Shown piece after piece: positions 1 to 5,751 of a stretch of 9,137 nucleotides of DNA; positions within the stretch are counted from its first letter, which is position 1, and the number at the start of each line of letters is the position of its first letter. The position numbers and the translations under genes are program-made. The stretch covers positions 1 to 9,137 of the forward strand of contig CALLYN010000754.1 in NCBI GenBank assembly GCA_937858455.1. The letters are read 5' to 3'. The notes under the pieces were generated by a model. That model did not search any database, had not been told where the DNA came from, and worked only from the letters and a program-made list of their open reading frames with translations. The DNA is from an uncultured Kouleothrix sp. (GTDB taxonomy: Bacteria; Chloroflexota; Chloroflexia; Chloroflexales; Roseiflexaceae).

Positions 1-342
1 GCGAATCCGCGCCAGCAGCTCGTCGATGCCGAATGGCTTGGTCAGGTAGTCGTCGGCGCCGATGTCGAGCGCCTGCACCTTGTCGTGCTCGCCGTCGCGC
101 ACCGTCAGCACGATAATCGGCACCTGCGACCAGCCGCGCACCTGGCGGCACACCGCCAGGCCATCCAGGCGCGGCAGCCCCAGGTCGAGCAGGATCACAT
201 CGGGCCGCCAGCTAGCGGCCAGCTCGACGCCGCGCTGGCCGTCTTCGGCAATCGCCACCTCGTAGCCGCGCGCGCTCAGGCTCGAGCGCAGCAGCCGGCC
301 GATCTGCGGCTCGTCGTCGACCACCAGAATACGCGCGCTCAC
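1..342 (-). CDS. kdpE: KdpE-like OmpR-family response regulator (partial, C-terminus off window)
   Basis: The visible 114 codons form a complete receiver domain. Acidic residues D9-D10 lie after the first strand, the phosphoacceptor is D53 in LLDLGLP, the switch threonine is T80, and K102 sits in DDYLTKPFG followed by IDELLARIR, a tail typical of KdpE/OmpR regulators. The DNA-binding winged helix that would confirm the family lies beyond position 1. The start is GTG at 342-340. It overlaps the TGA of the upstream kinase gene (341-339) as GTGA, so translation is probably coupled and the two proteins are a cognate pair. The partner kinase is KdpD-like, which supports a KdpE assignment over PhoB or OmpR. 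The likely role is phosphorylation-dependent transcription control. The nearest candidate target is the divergent KimA-type transporter gene, because a KdpE-like direct repeat lies between them. Receiver identity is firm; the specific name is an inference. Confidence 0.85.
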   Translation of the reverse strand, partial: MSARILVVDDEPQIGRLLRSSLSARGYEVAIAEDGQRGVELAASWRPDVILLDLGLPRLDGLAVCRQVRGWSQVPIIVLTVRDGEHDKVQALDIGADDYLTKPFGIDELLARIR

Positions 343-1799
343 AGCTGCCGCCCGGCCAGCGGGCGCGCGGCGGGCACGGCCACGGTCGGCAGCGTGAACA
401 CGAACTGCGCGCCGCCGCCCGGCGCGCTCTCGGCCCAGATCCGGCCGCCGTGCGCCTCGATAATGCCCTTGCAGATCGCCAGGCCCAAGCCCGCGCCATT
501 GGCGTGGCGCTCGGAGTCGGCCACGCGCACGAATTTCTCGAAGATCCGCGCGTACAGGCCCTCGGGGATCCCCGGCCCACGGTCCCACACCGTCACCTCG
601 ATCTGCGTATCGTCGGCCGCCGCGCGCACGACGATCGGCGTGCCGTCGGGCGTGTAGCTTGCAGCATTCTCCAGCAGGTTGGTCAGCACCTGGTCGATAT
701 GCATGTAGCTGATCTGCACCGGCGGCAGCTCGGCCGGGATGTCGACCGTGATCGGGTGCCGGGCCAGCTGCGAGCGCAGCCGCGCCACCACGTTGCCGAT
801 CAGCTCGCCGACATCCTGCGAGTTGCGCGCCGGGTAGTACGAGCCCGACTCGATCCGCGACATCTCGAGCAGGTTGCCAACCAGGCGGTTCAGCCGGTCG
901 GCCTCGTCGTTCACCGCCTCGAGCATCTCGCGCTGGGCCGGGCGCTCGCGCGCCACCGCGTCGTCGAGCAGATCGGTGACAGTGCCCTTGATCACCGCCA
1001 GCGGCGTGCGCAGATCGTGCGACACCGAGGCAAACAGCGTGCCCTTCACCCGCTCGGCCTCGGCCAGCGCGCGCGCGCGGCTGGCTTCGTCCACCAGCCG
1101 GGCGCGCTCAAGCACCAGCACCACCTGCGTCGCGATCATCTCGAGCCGCTCGTGCTCGGCCGGCGCAAGCTCTTCCTGCAGCGAGCGTTGGGCCACGCGC
1201 AGCACGCCGAGCACGCGCGCGCCAATGCGCAGAAAGATATCGACATTGCGGGTGGGCTCGCTGGGCTGGGCCCCCGCTAGCGCGCGCTGGCTCAGGAAGC
1301 CGTTCTCGTCGTAGATCAGAATGGCGCAGCTCGGCACGCTCACCAGCTGGATCGTCGTCTGCGCCAGCAGCGGCAGCGCGCGATCGAGCGACACCTCGGC
1401 GCCTAGCGTCTGGCTCAAGCCATACAGCGCCGCCAGCTCGGTGGCGCTGCGCTGCGCGGTGTTGGCCTGCTCGCGCGCGCGGCTCGCCAGCGTGCTGGCG
1501 ATCACCCCCACCACCAGAAACGTCAGCAGCTTCACGATGTCTTGCGGGTCGGCTACCGCCAGGGTGTGCAGCGGCGGCACAAAGAAAAAGTTGATCGCCA
1601 AAAACGACAGCACCGAGGCCAGAATCGCCGGCACAAGGCCGATGGTTGTCGCGCTGATCAGCACCACCACCAGGTAGATCATGGAGATCGTGGTCTCGTG
1701 CAGCGCTGGCAGCTGCGTCAGCAGCACCGTGACGATCACTACGCCGCCGATGCTCAGCGCGTAGCGCGGCGGCGCGCTCCAATTCCAGGTTGCGTCCAT
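339..1799 (-). CDS. kdpD: KdpD-like sensor histidine kinase lacking the KdpD/Usp N-terminal half
   Basis: Product of 486 residues from ATG at 1799. Purine-rich GAAAGG/AGGAAGAG lies 12-25 nt upstream; an in-frame ATG at 1889 has no such site. Order of domains: four closely packed membrane helices (about 13-30, 38-53, 57-75, 87-104), the DUF4118 layout of the KdpD membrane domain; a GAF-like domain (about 121-232); a dimerisation/phosphoacceptor helix with H261 in SVSHDLRTPL; and a HATPase_c domain with N box (N374, N378), G1 (D406-G410, DRGPG), F box (about 420-424) and G2 (G435-G439). Canonical KdpD is about 900 residues and begins with a KdpD domain plus a Usp domain. Both are absent here and there is no coding room for them before the divergent gene. 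The protein is therefore a KdpD C-terminal-type kinase. Catalytic residues look intact. It probably senses a membrane or GAF-borne cue. K+ as the signal is inferred from the neighbouring transporter. Confidence 0.9.
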   Translation of the reverse strand: MDATWNWSAPPRYALSIGGVVIVTVLLTQLPALHETTISMIYLVVVLISATTIGLVPAILASVLSFLAINFFFVPPLHTLAVADPQDIVKLLTFLVVGVIASTLASRAREQANTAQRSATELAALYGLSQTLGAEVSLDRALPLLAQTTIQLVSVPSCAILIYDENGFLSQRALAGAQPSEPTRNVDIFLRIGARVLGVLRVAQRSLQEELAPAEHERLEMIATQVVLVLERARLVDEASRARALAEAERVKGTLFASVSHDLRTPLAVIKGTVTDLLDDAVARERPAQREMLEAVNDEADRLNRLVGNLLEMSRIESGSYYPARNSQDVGELIGNVVARLRSQLARHPITVDIPAELPPVQISYMHIDQVLTNLLENAASYTPDGTPIVVRAAADDTQIEVTVWDRGPGIPEGLYARIFEKFVRVADSERHANGAGLGLAICKGIIEAHGGRIWAESAPGGGAQFVFTLPTVAVPAARPLAGRQL

Positions 1800-1843
1800 T
1801 CGATGATTGCGCCTTTCTCTTCCTTCTAATCGCCGGCCGCGCC

Positions 1844-1872
1844 ATGATACCAGCAAGTCGCAAAAGAATGTG
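1844..1872 (-). promoter_or_regulatory. Possible weak promoter of the kinase-regulator operon
   Basis: Reading the minus strand, TATCAT (1849-1844) is a good -10 element. The hexamer 17 bp upstream (1872-1867, CACATT) is a poor -35. A weak -35 with an activator-like direct repeat 9 bp further upstream (1881-1898) would fit an activator-dependent, autoregulated promoter. This is pattern reading only. Confidence 0.3.
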
Positions 1873-1880
1873 CAGCCACC

Positions 1881-1898
1881 TTTATACAATCCTTATAC
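1881..1898. promoter_or_regulatory. KdpE-like direct-repeat operator in the divergent spacer
   Basis: TTTATAC (1881-1887) and CTTATAC (1892-1898) are separated by four bases, so the half sites repeat every 11 bp, the phasing expected for head-to-tail dimers of OmpR-family regulators. The E. coli kdpFABC operator for KdpE, as I recall it, is TTTATAC-N4-TTTACAC followed by CC. The repeat here has the same spacing, a near-identical first half and a following CC. A weaker third copy, CTAACAC, may lie at 1913-1919. The site is 82 bp from the kinase start and 120 bp from the transporter start, so it could serve either or both genes. Confidence 0.5.
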
Positions 1899-1922
1899 CC
1901 ATATCGCAAATCCTAACACTTT

Positions 1923-1936
1923 CCAAATCTGTTTGG
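1923..1936. repeat. Short inverted repeat CCAAA-N4-TTTGG
   Basis: Perfect 5-bp arms around TCTG in the spacer between the kinase and transporter genes, downstream of the KdpE-like repeat in the transporter direction. It could be a protein-binding palindrome or a small leader hairpin. At this length chance occurrence is possible. Confidence 0.35.
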
Positions 1937-1963
1937 CGGTACATTGAGCTCCTAAGCGCATAT

Positions 1964-1980
1964 GCCAGGCAGCGCCTGGC
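1964..1980 (+). repeat. GC-rich hairpin in the transporter leader
   Basis: GCCAGGC (1964-1970) and GCCTGGC (1974-1980) form a perfect 7-bp stem with a three-base loop, 38 nt before the preferred GTG start. No U-tract follows, so it is not a standard attenuator. Its place immediately after an upstream ATG (1962) favours a leader element over coding sequence. Confidence 0.4.
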
Positions 1981-2009
1981 TCGCGCACGCAGCGCACCGC
2001 TACCTACCT

Positions 2010-2013
2010 GGAG
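2010..2013 (+). promoter_or_regulatory. Ribosome binding site that decides the KimA-like start
   Basis: GGAG ends 5 nt before GTG at 2019. It is 17 nt from the alternative ATG at 2031. The upstream in-frame ATG at 1962 has no comparable purine run. This favours GTG 2019, with ATG 2031 as the second choice. Confidence 0.55.
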
Positions 2014-2018
2014 ACCAT

Positions 2019-4043
2019 GTGACAAGCGTAATGAACATTGGCCCGGCTGGCGCACCCGAGCTAGCGCCCCACAGTTTGCAGCAGGCAGCCGAGGGCATCG
2101 CCACCCAGGCCACCGGCGAGCCTCCGCCCGGCAGGCCCGCTTCGCTGTTTCAGCTGATCCTTGGCCGGCCGCTTGAAACCGCCGCAGCCCCGCACCAGAC
2201 TATCGGCAAAGCGGTTGGCATGGCAGTATTCGCCTCCGACGCACTTTCGTCGGTGGCCTACGCCACCGAAGAAATTTTGCTGGTGCTGGCGGCGGCCGGC
2301 GCGATCTACTTTCACTTCGCGCTGCCAATCGCCGGCGCGATCGCCCTACTTCTGGTGGTGCTGACGCTCTCGTACCGCCAGACGATCTTCGCCTACCCCG
2401 GCGGCGGCGGCGCGTATATCGTCGCGCGCGATAACCTGGGCGAAGGCCCGGCGCAAACCGCTGGCGCGGCGCTGCTCACCGATTATATTCTGACGGTGGC
2501 CGTGAGCATTGCCGCAGGCGTGGCGCAGCTGACCTCGGCCTTCCCAAACTTGCGGCCATTCCAGGTCGAGATCTGCCTGGCGCTGATCCTGGTGATGACG
2601 CTGGTCAACCTGCGCGGCGTGAAGGAGTCCGGGCGCGCGTTCGCCGGCCCCACCTACTTCTTCATCGCCATGACCATGCTGATGCTCGGCGCCGGGCTGT
2701 ACCGCGTGGCCAGCGGCACGCTCACGCAGGTGCGGGGCGTCGAGTCGGTCGCATCCGGCCAGCTGCAGCCGCTGACGCTGTTTCTGATCCTGCGGGCGTT
2801 CTCGAGCGGCTGCACCGCGCTCACTGGCGTCGAGGCGATCTCGAATGGCATCACCGCCTTCCGCGAGCCCAAGAGCCGCAACGCCGCCACCACCATGGTC
2901 TGGATGAGCGGCGTGCTGATGCTGATGTTCATGGGCATTACGTTTCTGGCGCTGCGCGTCGGCGCGCTGCCTTCCGACCACGAGACGGTGATCTCGCAGC
3001 TGGGCCGCACGATCTTCGGCAGCGGCCCGCTGTACCTGCTGATGACCGCTGCCACCACGGCCATCCTGATCATGGCCGCGAACACCAGCTACGCCGATTT
3101 CCCCCGGCTGTGCGCGCTGCACGCCGGCGACGGCTTTCTGCCGCGCCAGCTGACCTACCGCGGCCACCGGCTGGTGTTCTCGTGGGGTATTGCCACGCTG
3201 GCCGGGCTGGCCGCGCTGCTGATCGTGCTGTTCGACGGCGACACCCACCTGCTGATTCCGCTGTACGCGATCGGCGTGTTCCTGAGCTTCACCATGTCGC
3301 AGGCCGGCATGGTGGTGCGCTGGCGCAAGATCAGCCGCATGCAGCCGGGCGAAGAGATCCATACCGAAGGCTCGACGCTGCGCTACGACCCGCACTGGCG
3401 CGCCAAACAGGCGATCAACGCCGTCGGCTGCGTGCTGACGGCGATCGTTATGGTGGTCTTCGCCATCACCAAGTTCAGCCAGGGCGCGTGGATCGTGGTG
3501 ATTTTGATCCCGCTGCTGGTGCTGGGCTTTTTCCGCATTCACCATCACTACCAGAAGGTCAAGCACGCTCTGAGCCTGCAGTCGCGCCCGGTCGATCTGC
3601 GTACCCACGGCGTCGAGACGATCGTGCTCGTGAACGATGTGCACCACGGCACCATGCAGATGATCAGCTTCGCCGAGTCGCTGGGCAAGCCCTGGGCGGC
3701 CGTGCACGTGGCCATCCGGCCCGAGAAAACCGCGCGCGTGCTCGAAAAGTGGCACTCATACCTGGGCGACCACGGCCAGCTGTATGTGCTGCCCTCGCCC
3801 TACCGCAGCCTCACCGCGCCGATCGTGCGGCTGGTGAACGAGATCAAGCGCGAGCACCCCGACGCGTTTGTGAACATTATTATGGCCCAGCTGGTGACCG
3901 ACTCGGTATGGGGCCAGCTGCTACACCGCAATAGCGGCCCGCTGTTTAAGTTCGCCTTTCAGCAGATACAGGGTGTTGCCGTCACCGACGTGCACTACCG
4001 TATCTCCGATGCCTGGCAGCCGGCGCCGGCCGCGCACGAGTAG
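2019..4043 (+). CDS. kimA: KimA/YdaO-type K+ uptake transporter (KUP/APC superfamily)
   Basis: Product of 674 residues from GTG 2019. An amino-acid-permease (APC) fold with about twelve membrane helices is followed by a soluble C-terminal domain (about 560-674), as in Bacillus subtilis KimA, a high-affinity K+/H+ symporter controlled by c-di-AMP. Residues I recall as forming the KimA K+ and proton sites keep their order and spacing: D74 and Y81 in ASDALSSVAY (KimA D36, Y43); D155, Y156, T159, S163 in DYILTVAVS (D117, Y118, T121, S125); T269 and E272 in TGVE (T230, E233); Y416 in IPLYAIGVF (Y377). The AYPGGGGAYIV stretch in the second helix pair is also typical. This match argues for K+ over amino acids, although automatic pipelines may say amino acid permease. 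It is divergent from a KdpDE-like pair and 16 nt upstream of a small membrane protein gene. Confidence 0.85.
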   Translation: MTSVMNIGPAGAPELAPHSLQQAAEGIATQATGEPPPGRPASLFQLILGRPLETAAAPHQTIGKAVGMAVFASDALSSVAYATEEILLVLAAAGAIYFHFALPIAGAIALLLVVLTLSYRQTIFAYPGGGGAYIVARDNLGEGPAQTAGAALLTDYILTVAVSIAAGVAQLTSAFPNLRPFQVEICLALILVMTLVNLRGVKESGRAFAGPTYFFIAMTMLMLGAGLYRVASGTLTQVRGVESVASGQLQPLTLFLILRAFSSGCTALTGVEAISNGITAFREPKSRNAATTMVWMSGVLMLMFMGITFLALRVGALPSDHETVISQLGRTIFGSGPLYLLMTAATTAILIMAANTSYADFPRLCALHAGDGFLPRQLTYRGHRLVFSWGIATLAGLAALLIVLFDGDTHLLIPLYAIGVFLSFTMSQAGMVVRWRKISRMQPGEEIHTEGSTLRYDPHWRAKQAINAVGCVLTAIVMVVFAITKFSQGAWIVVILIPLLVLGFFRIHHHYQKVKHALSLQSRPVDLRTHGVETIVLVNDVHHGTMQMISFAESLGKPWAAVHVAIRPEKTARVLEKWHSYLGDHGQLYVLPSPYRSLTAPIVRLVNEIKREHPDAFVNIIMAQLVTDSVWGQLLHRNSGPLFKFAFQQIQGVAVTDVHYRISDAWQPAPAAHE

Positions 4044-4059
4044 CCAGAGGAGCAATTCC

Positions 4060-4329
4060 ATGCGACAGCAACCTTCCGAACACACTGGTCGCCCGCAATT
4101 CCCAGGCCGGCTGTTGGCCGCGATCGACGGCCTGCAGGCGCTGCTATGGGGCATCTGGACGCTCGCCGTGGCCACGACGGCGTACATCAGCTGGCATGCC
4201 GATATGCTCGCCCAGCGCCCGCTGAACCTGTTGGGCCTGGTGGTGCACTGCGGCGTGGCCGGCGTGGTTGGCCTGGTGGTGCTGACGCTGCTCGAAATGT
4301 GGCTACGCCCTTGGCTCTTCGCAAGGTAG
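4060..4329 (+). CDS. Small two-helix membrane protein, likely co-transcribed with the K+ transporter
   Basis: Product of 89 residues from ATG 4060, preceded by AGAGGAG (4046-4052) at 7 nt, a strong ribosome site. Two hydrophobic segments (about 26-44 and 57-78) are joined by a short loop with His and Asp. Arginines at both ends suggest that both termini are cytoplasmic. I do not recognise a family. The gap of 16 nt from the transporter stop implies one transcript. By position it could be an accessory or stabilising subunit of the KimA-type transporter, much as tiny KdpF accompanies KdpABC, but no sequence similarity to KdpF is claimed. A 13-bp hairpin starts 42 nt after its stop. Codon use and base composition match the neighbours. 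Real gene likely; function unknown. Confidence 0.75.
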   Translation: MRQQPSEHTGRPQFPGRLLAAIDGLQALLWGIWTLAVATTAYISWHADMLAQRPLNLLGLVVHCGVAGVVGLVVLTLLEMWLRPWLFAR

Positions 4330-4370
4330 CTTTGCAGGCCGCCCAAACAGCGGTGCCTGATGCCGTAGAG

Positions 4371-4409
4371 GTGTGCGTTTTTCCGCGCTCTGGGCAGAAA
4401 AGCGCACAC
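4371..4409. terminator. Long hairpin in the convergent spacer (proximal)
   Basis: Arms 4371-4383 and 4397-4409 pair over 13 bp (GTGTGCGTTTTTC with GAAAAGCGCACAC, one G-T wobble) around a 13-base loop. No U-tract follows on either strand; the T-run is inside the stem. It follows the small membrane gene by 42 nt and probably forms the 3' end of the K+ operon transcript. Confidence 0.55.
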
Positions 4410-4493
4410 AACGACGGCTGAGTAGTATGCTGCCGCAGGCAAAAGCGCCCAATTGCGCGAGCCGGGCAAGGCAGCTGCGTACGCCCTACTCTT

Positions 4494-4533
4494 TTGCGAT
4501 GCCCTGCCCGGCGAAGCCAGCAGGGCATCGCAA
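4494..4533. terminator. Long hairpin in the convergent spacer (distal, near the repressor 3' end)
   Basis: TTGCGATGCCCTGC (4494-4507) and its perfect complement (4520-4533) give a 14-bp stem. The 12-base loop can itself fold as GGC-GAA-GCC. It lies 20 bp beyond the stop of the minus-strand repressor gene. No U-tract flanks it on either strand. It is probably a bidirectional transcript end or 3' stabiliser; a REP-like repeat element is the alternative. Confidence 0.6.
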
Positions 4534-4552
4534 TACCTGCGCTAGCGCGTAC

Positions 4553-5572
4553 TTAGCTTGATAAGCGGATCTCGCCCGAGCCGCGCGCGATCAGCCGTGT
4601 CGGCACCACGACATGCTGCGGCGGCGCGCGGTCGCCACCTAGGCGAGCAAACAGCAGCTCGGCGGCAGTTCGGCCCAGCTTCGCCGCGTTCTGGGCGATC
4701 ACCGTGACGCCAGGGTCGAGCAGATCCATCAGCTCGAGGTCGTCGAAGCCCACCAGCGCAACCTTATGCTGAAGCTCGAGCCGCTGCAGCGCACGTATCG
4801 CGCCGATCGTAATCAGGTTCTGGGCGGTGAACAGCGCGGTGGGCGGGTTGGCCGAGCCGAGCAGATCGAGTGTGGCGAACTCGGCCGCCACGCTGCCGCG
4901 AATATCCTGGTACACCAGGTGCGGGTCGAGCTGGATGCCGGCGCTGGCCAGGCCCTCGATATAGCCCAGGTGGCGCTCGGCGGCCGTCCAGATCGAGTGC
5001 AGATCGCCCAGAAACGCGATCCGGCGGTGCCCGTGCGCCACCAGATGCGCCACTGCGGTGCTGCCGCCGACGCGGTTATCGACGGTGACGCTGTCGGCGT
5101 CGGGCAGGGCCGCCAGGCGATCGACAAACACAATCGGCCGGCCCAGCCGCTGCATATACACCAGGCCGCTGTGGTCGTGGATCGCCGGCACCACGATTAT
5201 GCCATCGATGCGGCGCGAAGACAGCGCCAGGACGATCTTCTTCTCGCGCTCGGGGTCGGCGTCGCTGCTGCCCGCGAACACCAGCGTGTCGTGCTCCCAG
5301 GCCACATCCTCGATCGCGCGGTGCAGCGCCGAGAACAGCGGGTTCGCGGCATCCTCGAGCAGCAGCCCGATCGTGGCGGTGCGGCCGTCGGCGCGGCGCA
5401 AATTGCTGGCGGCGCTGTTGTGGCGGTAGCCTAGCAGCTTCACGGCTGCCTGCACGCGCTCGGCTAGCTCCGACGACACCCCCGGCTCGTCGTTGATCAC
5501 CCGCGATACCGTTTTGATGCTTACTCCGGCGATTGCAGCCACATCGCGCATGGTCGGCGCGCGTGCCGACAT
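4553..5572 (-). CDS. LacI-family transcriptional repressor of the adjacent sugar importer
   Basis: Product of 339 residues. The N-terminal LacI helix-turn-helix (about 8-28, MRDVAAIAGVSIKTVSRVIN) is followed by a hinge helix (about 51-60, with L58, the position that normally inserts into the central CpG of the operator) and a periplasmic-binding-protein-like effector domain to the end. Length is normal. The start is ATG 5572: an in-frame ATG at 5662 lies upstream of a good TATAAT promoter for this gene and so cannot be used from it. No clear Shine-Dalgarno is seen before 5572; ATG 5551 is a less likely alternative. It is divergent from the sugar ABC operon and its leader carries one of three matching palindromes, which implies autorepression. 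The inducer is probably the imported sugar or its phosphate (inference). Confidence 0.92.
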   Translation of the reverse strand: MSARAPTMRDVAAIAGVSIKTVSRVINDEPGVSSELAERVQAAVKLLGYRHNSAASNLRRADGRTATIGLLLEDAANPLFSALHRAIEDVAWEHDTLVFAGSSDADPEREKKIVLALSSRRIDGIIVVPAIHDHSGLVYMQRLGRPIVFVDRLAALPDADSVTVDNRVGGSTAVAHLVAHGHRRIAFLGDLHSIWTAAERHLGYIEGLASAGIQLDPHLVYQDIRGSVAAEFATLDLLGSANPPTALFTAQNLITIGAIRALQRLELQHKVALVGFDDLELMDLLDPGVTVIAQNAAKLGRTAAELLFARLGGDRAPPQHVVVPTRLIARGSGEIRLSS

Positions 5573-5584
5573 GTCGTCGTCTGT

Positions 5585-5598
5585 TGTCAACGTTGTCA
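5585..5598. promoter_or_regulatory. LacI-type operator O1 (regulator side)
   Basis: TGTCAACGTTGTCA differs by one base from the perfect palindrome found twice on the importer side, and keeps the central CpG. It lies 13 bp upstream of the repressor ATG and about 25 nt downstream of its predicted transcription start, so bound repressor would act as a roadblock on its own gene. The centre is 91 bp from O2 and 110 bp from O3. Confidence 0.75.
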
Positions 5599-5629
5599 CC
5601 AGTGTGTCAATCACTCGATAGCTTAGGCC

Positions 5630-5658
5630 ATTATAGCAGATTGCCACTTGACAGGCAA
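5630..5658 (-). promoter_or_regulatory. Promoter of the LacI-family gene
   Basis: On the minus strand, TTGCCT (5658-5653) is followed after 17 bp by a consensus TATAAT (5635-5630). Predicted transcription start is near 5623, giving a leader of about 50 nt that contains operator O1. The -35 abuts the -35 of the oppositely directed importer promoter. Confidence 0.7.
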
Positions 5659-5676
5659 CCATTTTTATGATATTTT
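5641..5676 (+). promoter_or_regulatory. Promoter of the sugar ABC importer operon
   Basis: A consensus TTGACA (5648-5653) is followed after 17 bp by TATTTT (5671-5676). An alternative pair is TTGCCA (5641-5646), a 19-bp spacer and TATGAT (5666-5671). In either case initiation falls at or just before operator O2, so repressor binding would block the polymerase. The region also forms TTGCC-N8-GGCAA (5641-5658), which explains the two oppositely oriented -35 boxes. Confidence 0.6.
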
Positions 5677-5689
5677 GACAACGTTGTCA
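5676..5689. promoter_or_regulatory. LacI-type operator O2 (importer promoter)
   Basis: TGACAACGTTGTCA is a perfect 14-bp palindrome with a central CpG, the usual form of a LacI-family site. It overlaps the end of the proposed -10 and the predicted start of the importer transcript. Confidence 0.85.
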
Positions 5690-5694
5690 GGAGT

Positions 5695-5708
5695 TGACAA
5701 CGTTGTCA
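5695..5708. promoter_or_regulatory. LacI-type operator O3 (importer leader)
   Basis: A second perfect copy of the O2 palindrome, centred 19 bp downstream of O2. The close tandem arrangement could hold two dimers along nearly two helical turns, or help form a loop with O1. Confidence 0.85.
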
Positions 5709-5728
5709 CACCGGTACAGCAGCCGGTG
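5709..5728 (+). repeat. Leader hairpin before the binding-protein gene
   Basis: CACCGG (5709-5714) and CCGGTG (5723-5728) form a perfect 6-bp stem with an 8-base loop. It lies directly after operator O3 and 9 nt before the Shine-Dalgarno AAGGAGGG. It may protect the transcript 5' end. It leaves the ribosome site free. Confidence 0.4.
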
Positions 5729-5751
5729 GCGTAGCTCAAGGAGGGCAACCA

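Noticed and set aside
1108..1863. Minus-strand 251-codon frame inside the kinase gene
   Set aside because: Low-complexity Ala/Arg-rich shadow frame overlapping the well-supported kinase.
1800..2018. c-di-AMP (ydaO-type) riboswitch before the KimA-like gene
   Set aside because: Bacillus kimA has one, so I looked. The leader shows no recognisable conserved core of that class and only small hairpins. A covariance search would settle it.
1962..2018. Upstream ATG start at 1962 for the transporter
   Set aside because: It lacks a ribosome site, and the added residues would span a perfect 7-bp hairpin. GTG 2019 has GGAG at 5 nt.
2346..3755. Long minus-strand open frame of 469 codons opposite the transporter gene
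   Set aside because: Composition is dominated by His, Gln, Arg, Ala and Gly with no domain pattern, as expected for the antisense of a GC-rich gene with biased third positions. The plus-strand product is a clear transporter.
4373..4561. Short plus-strand frame in the convergent spacer
   Set aside because: It runs through both hairpins, has no ribosome site and overlaps the 3' end of the repressor gene.
5573..5662. ATG 5662 as start of the LacI-family gene
   Set aside because: It lies upstream of the consensus TATAAT at 5635-5630 and would add 30 residues unlike any LacI N-terminus; the segment holds operator O1.
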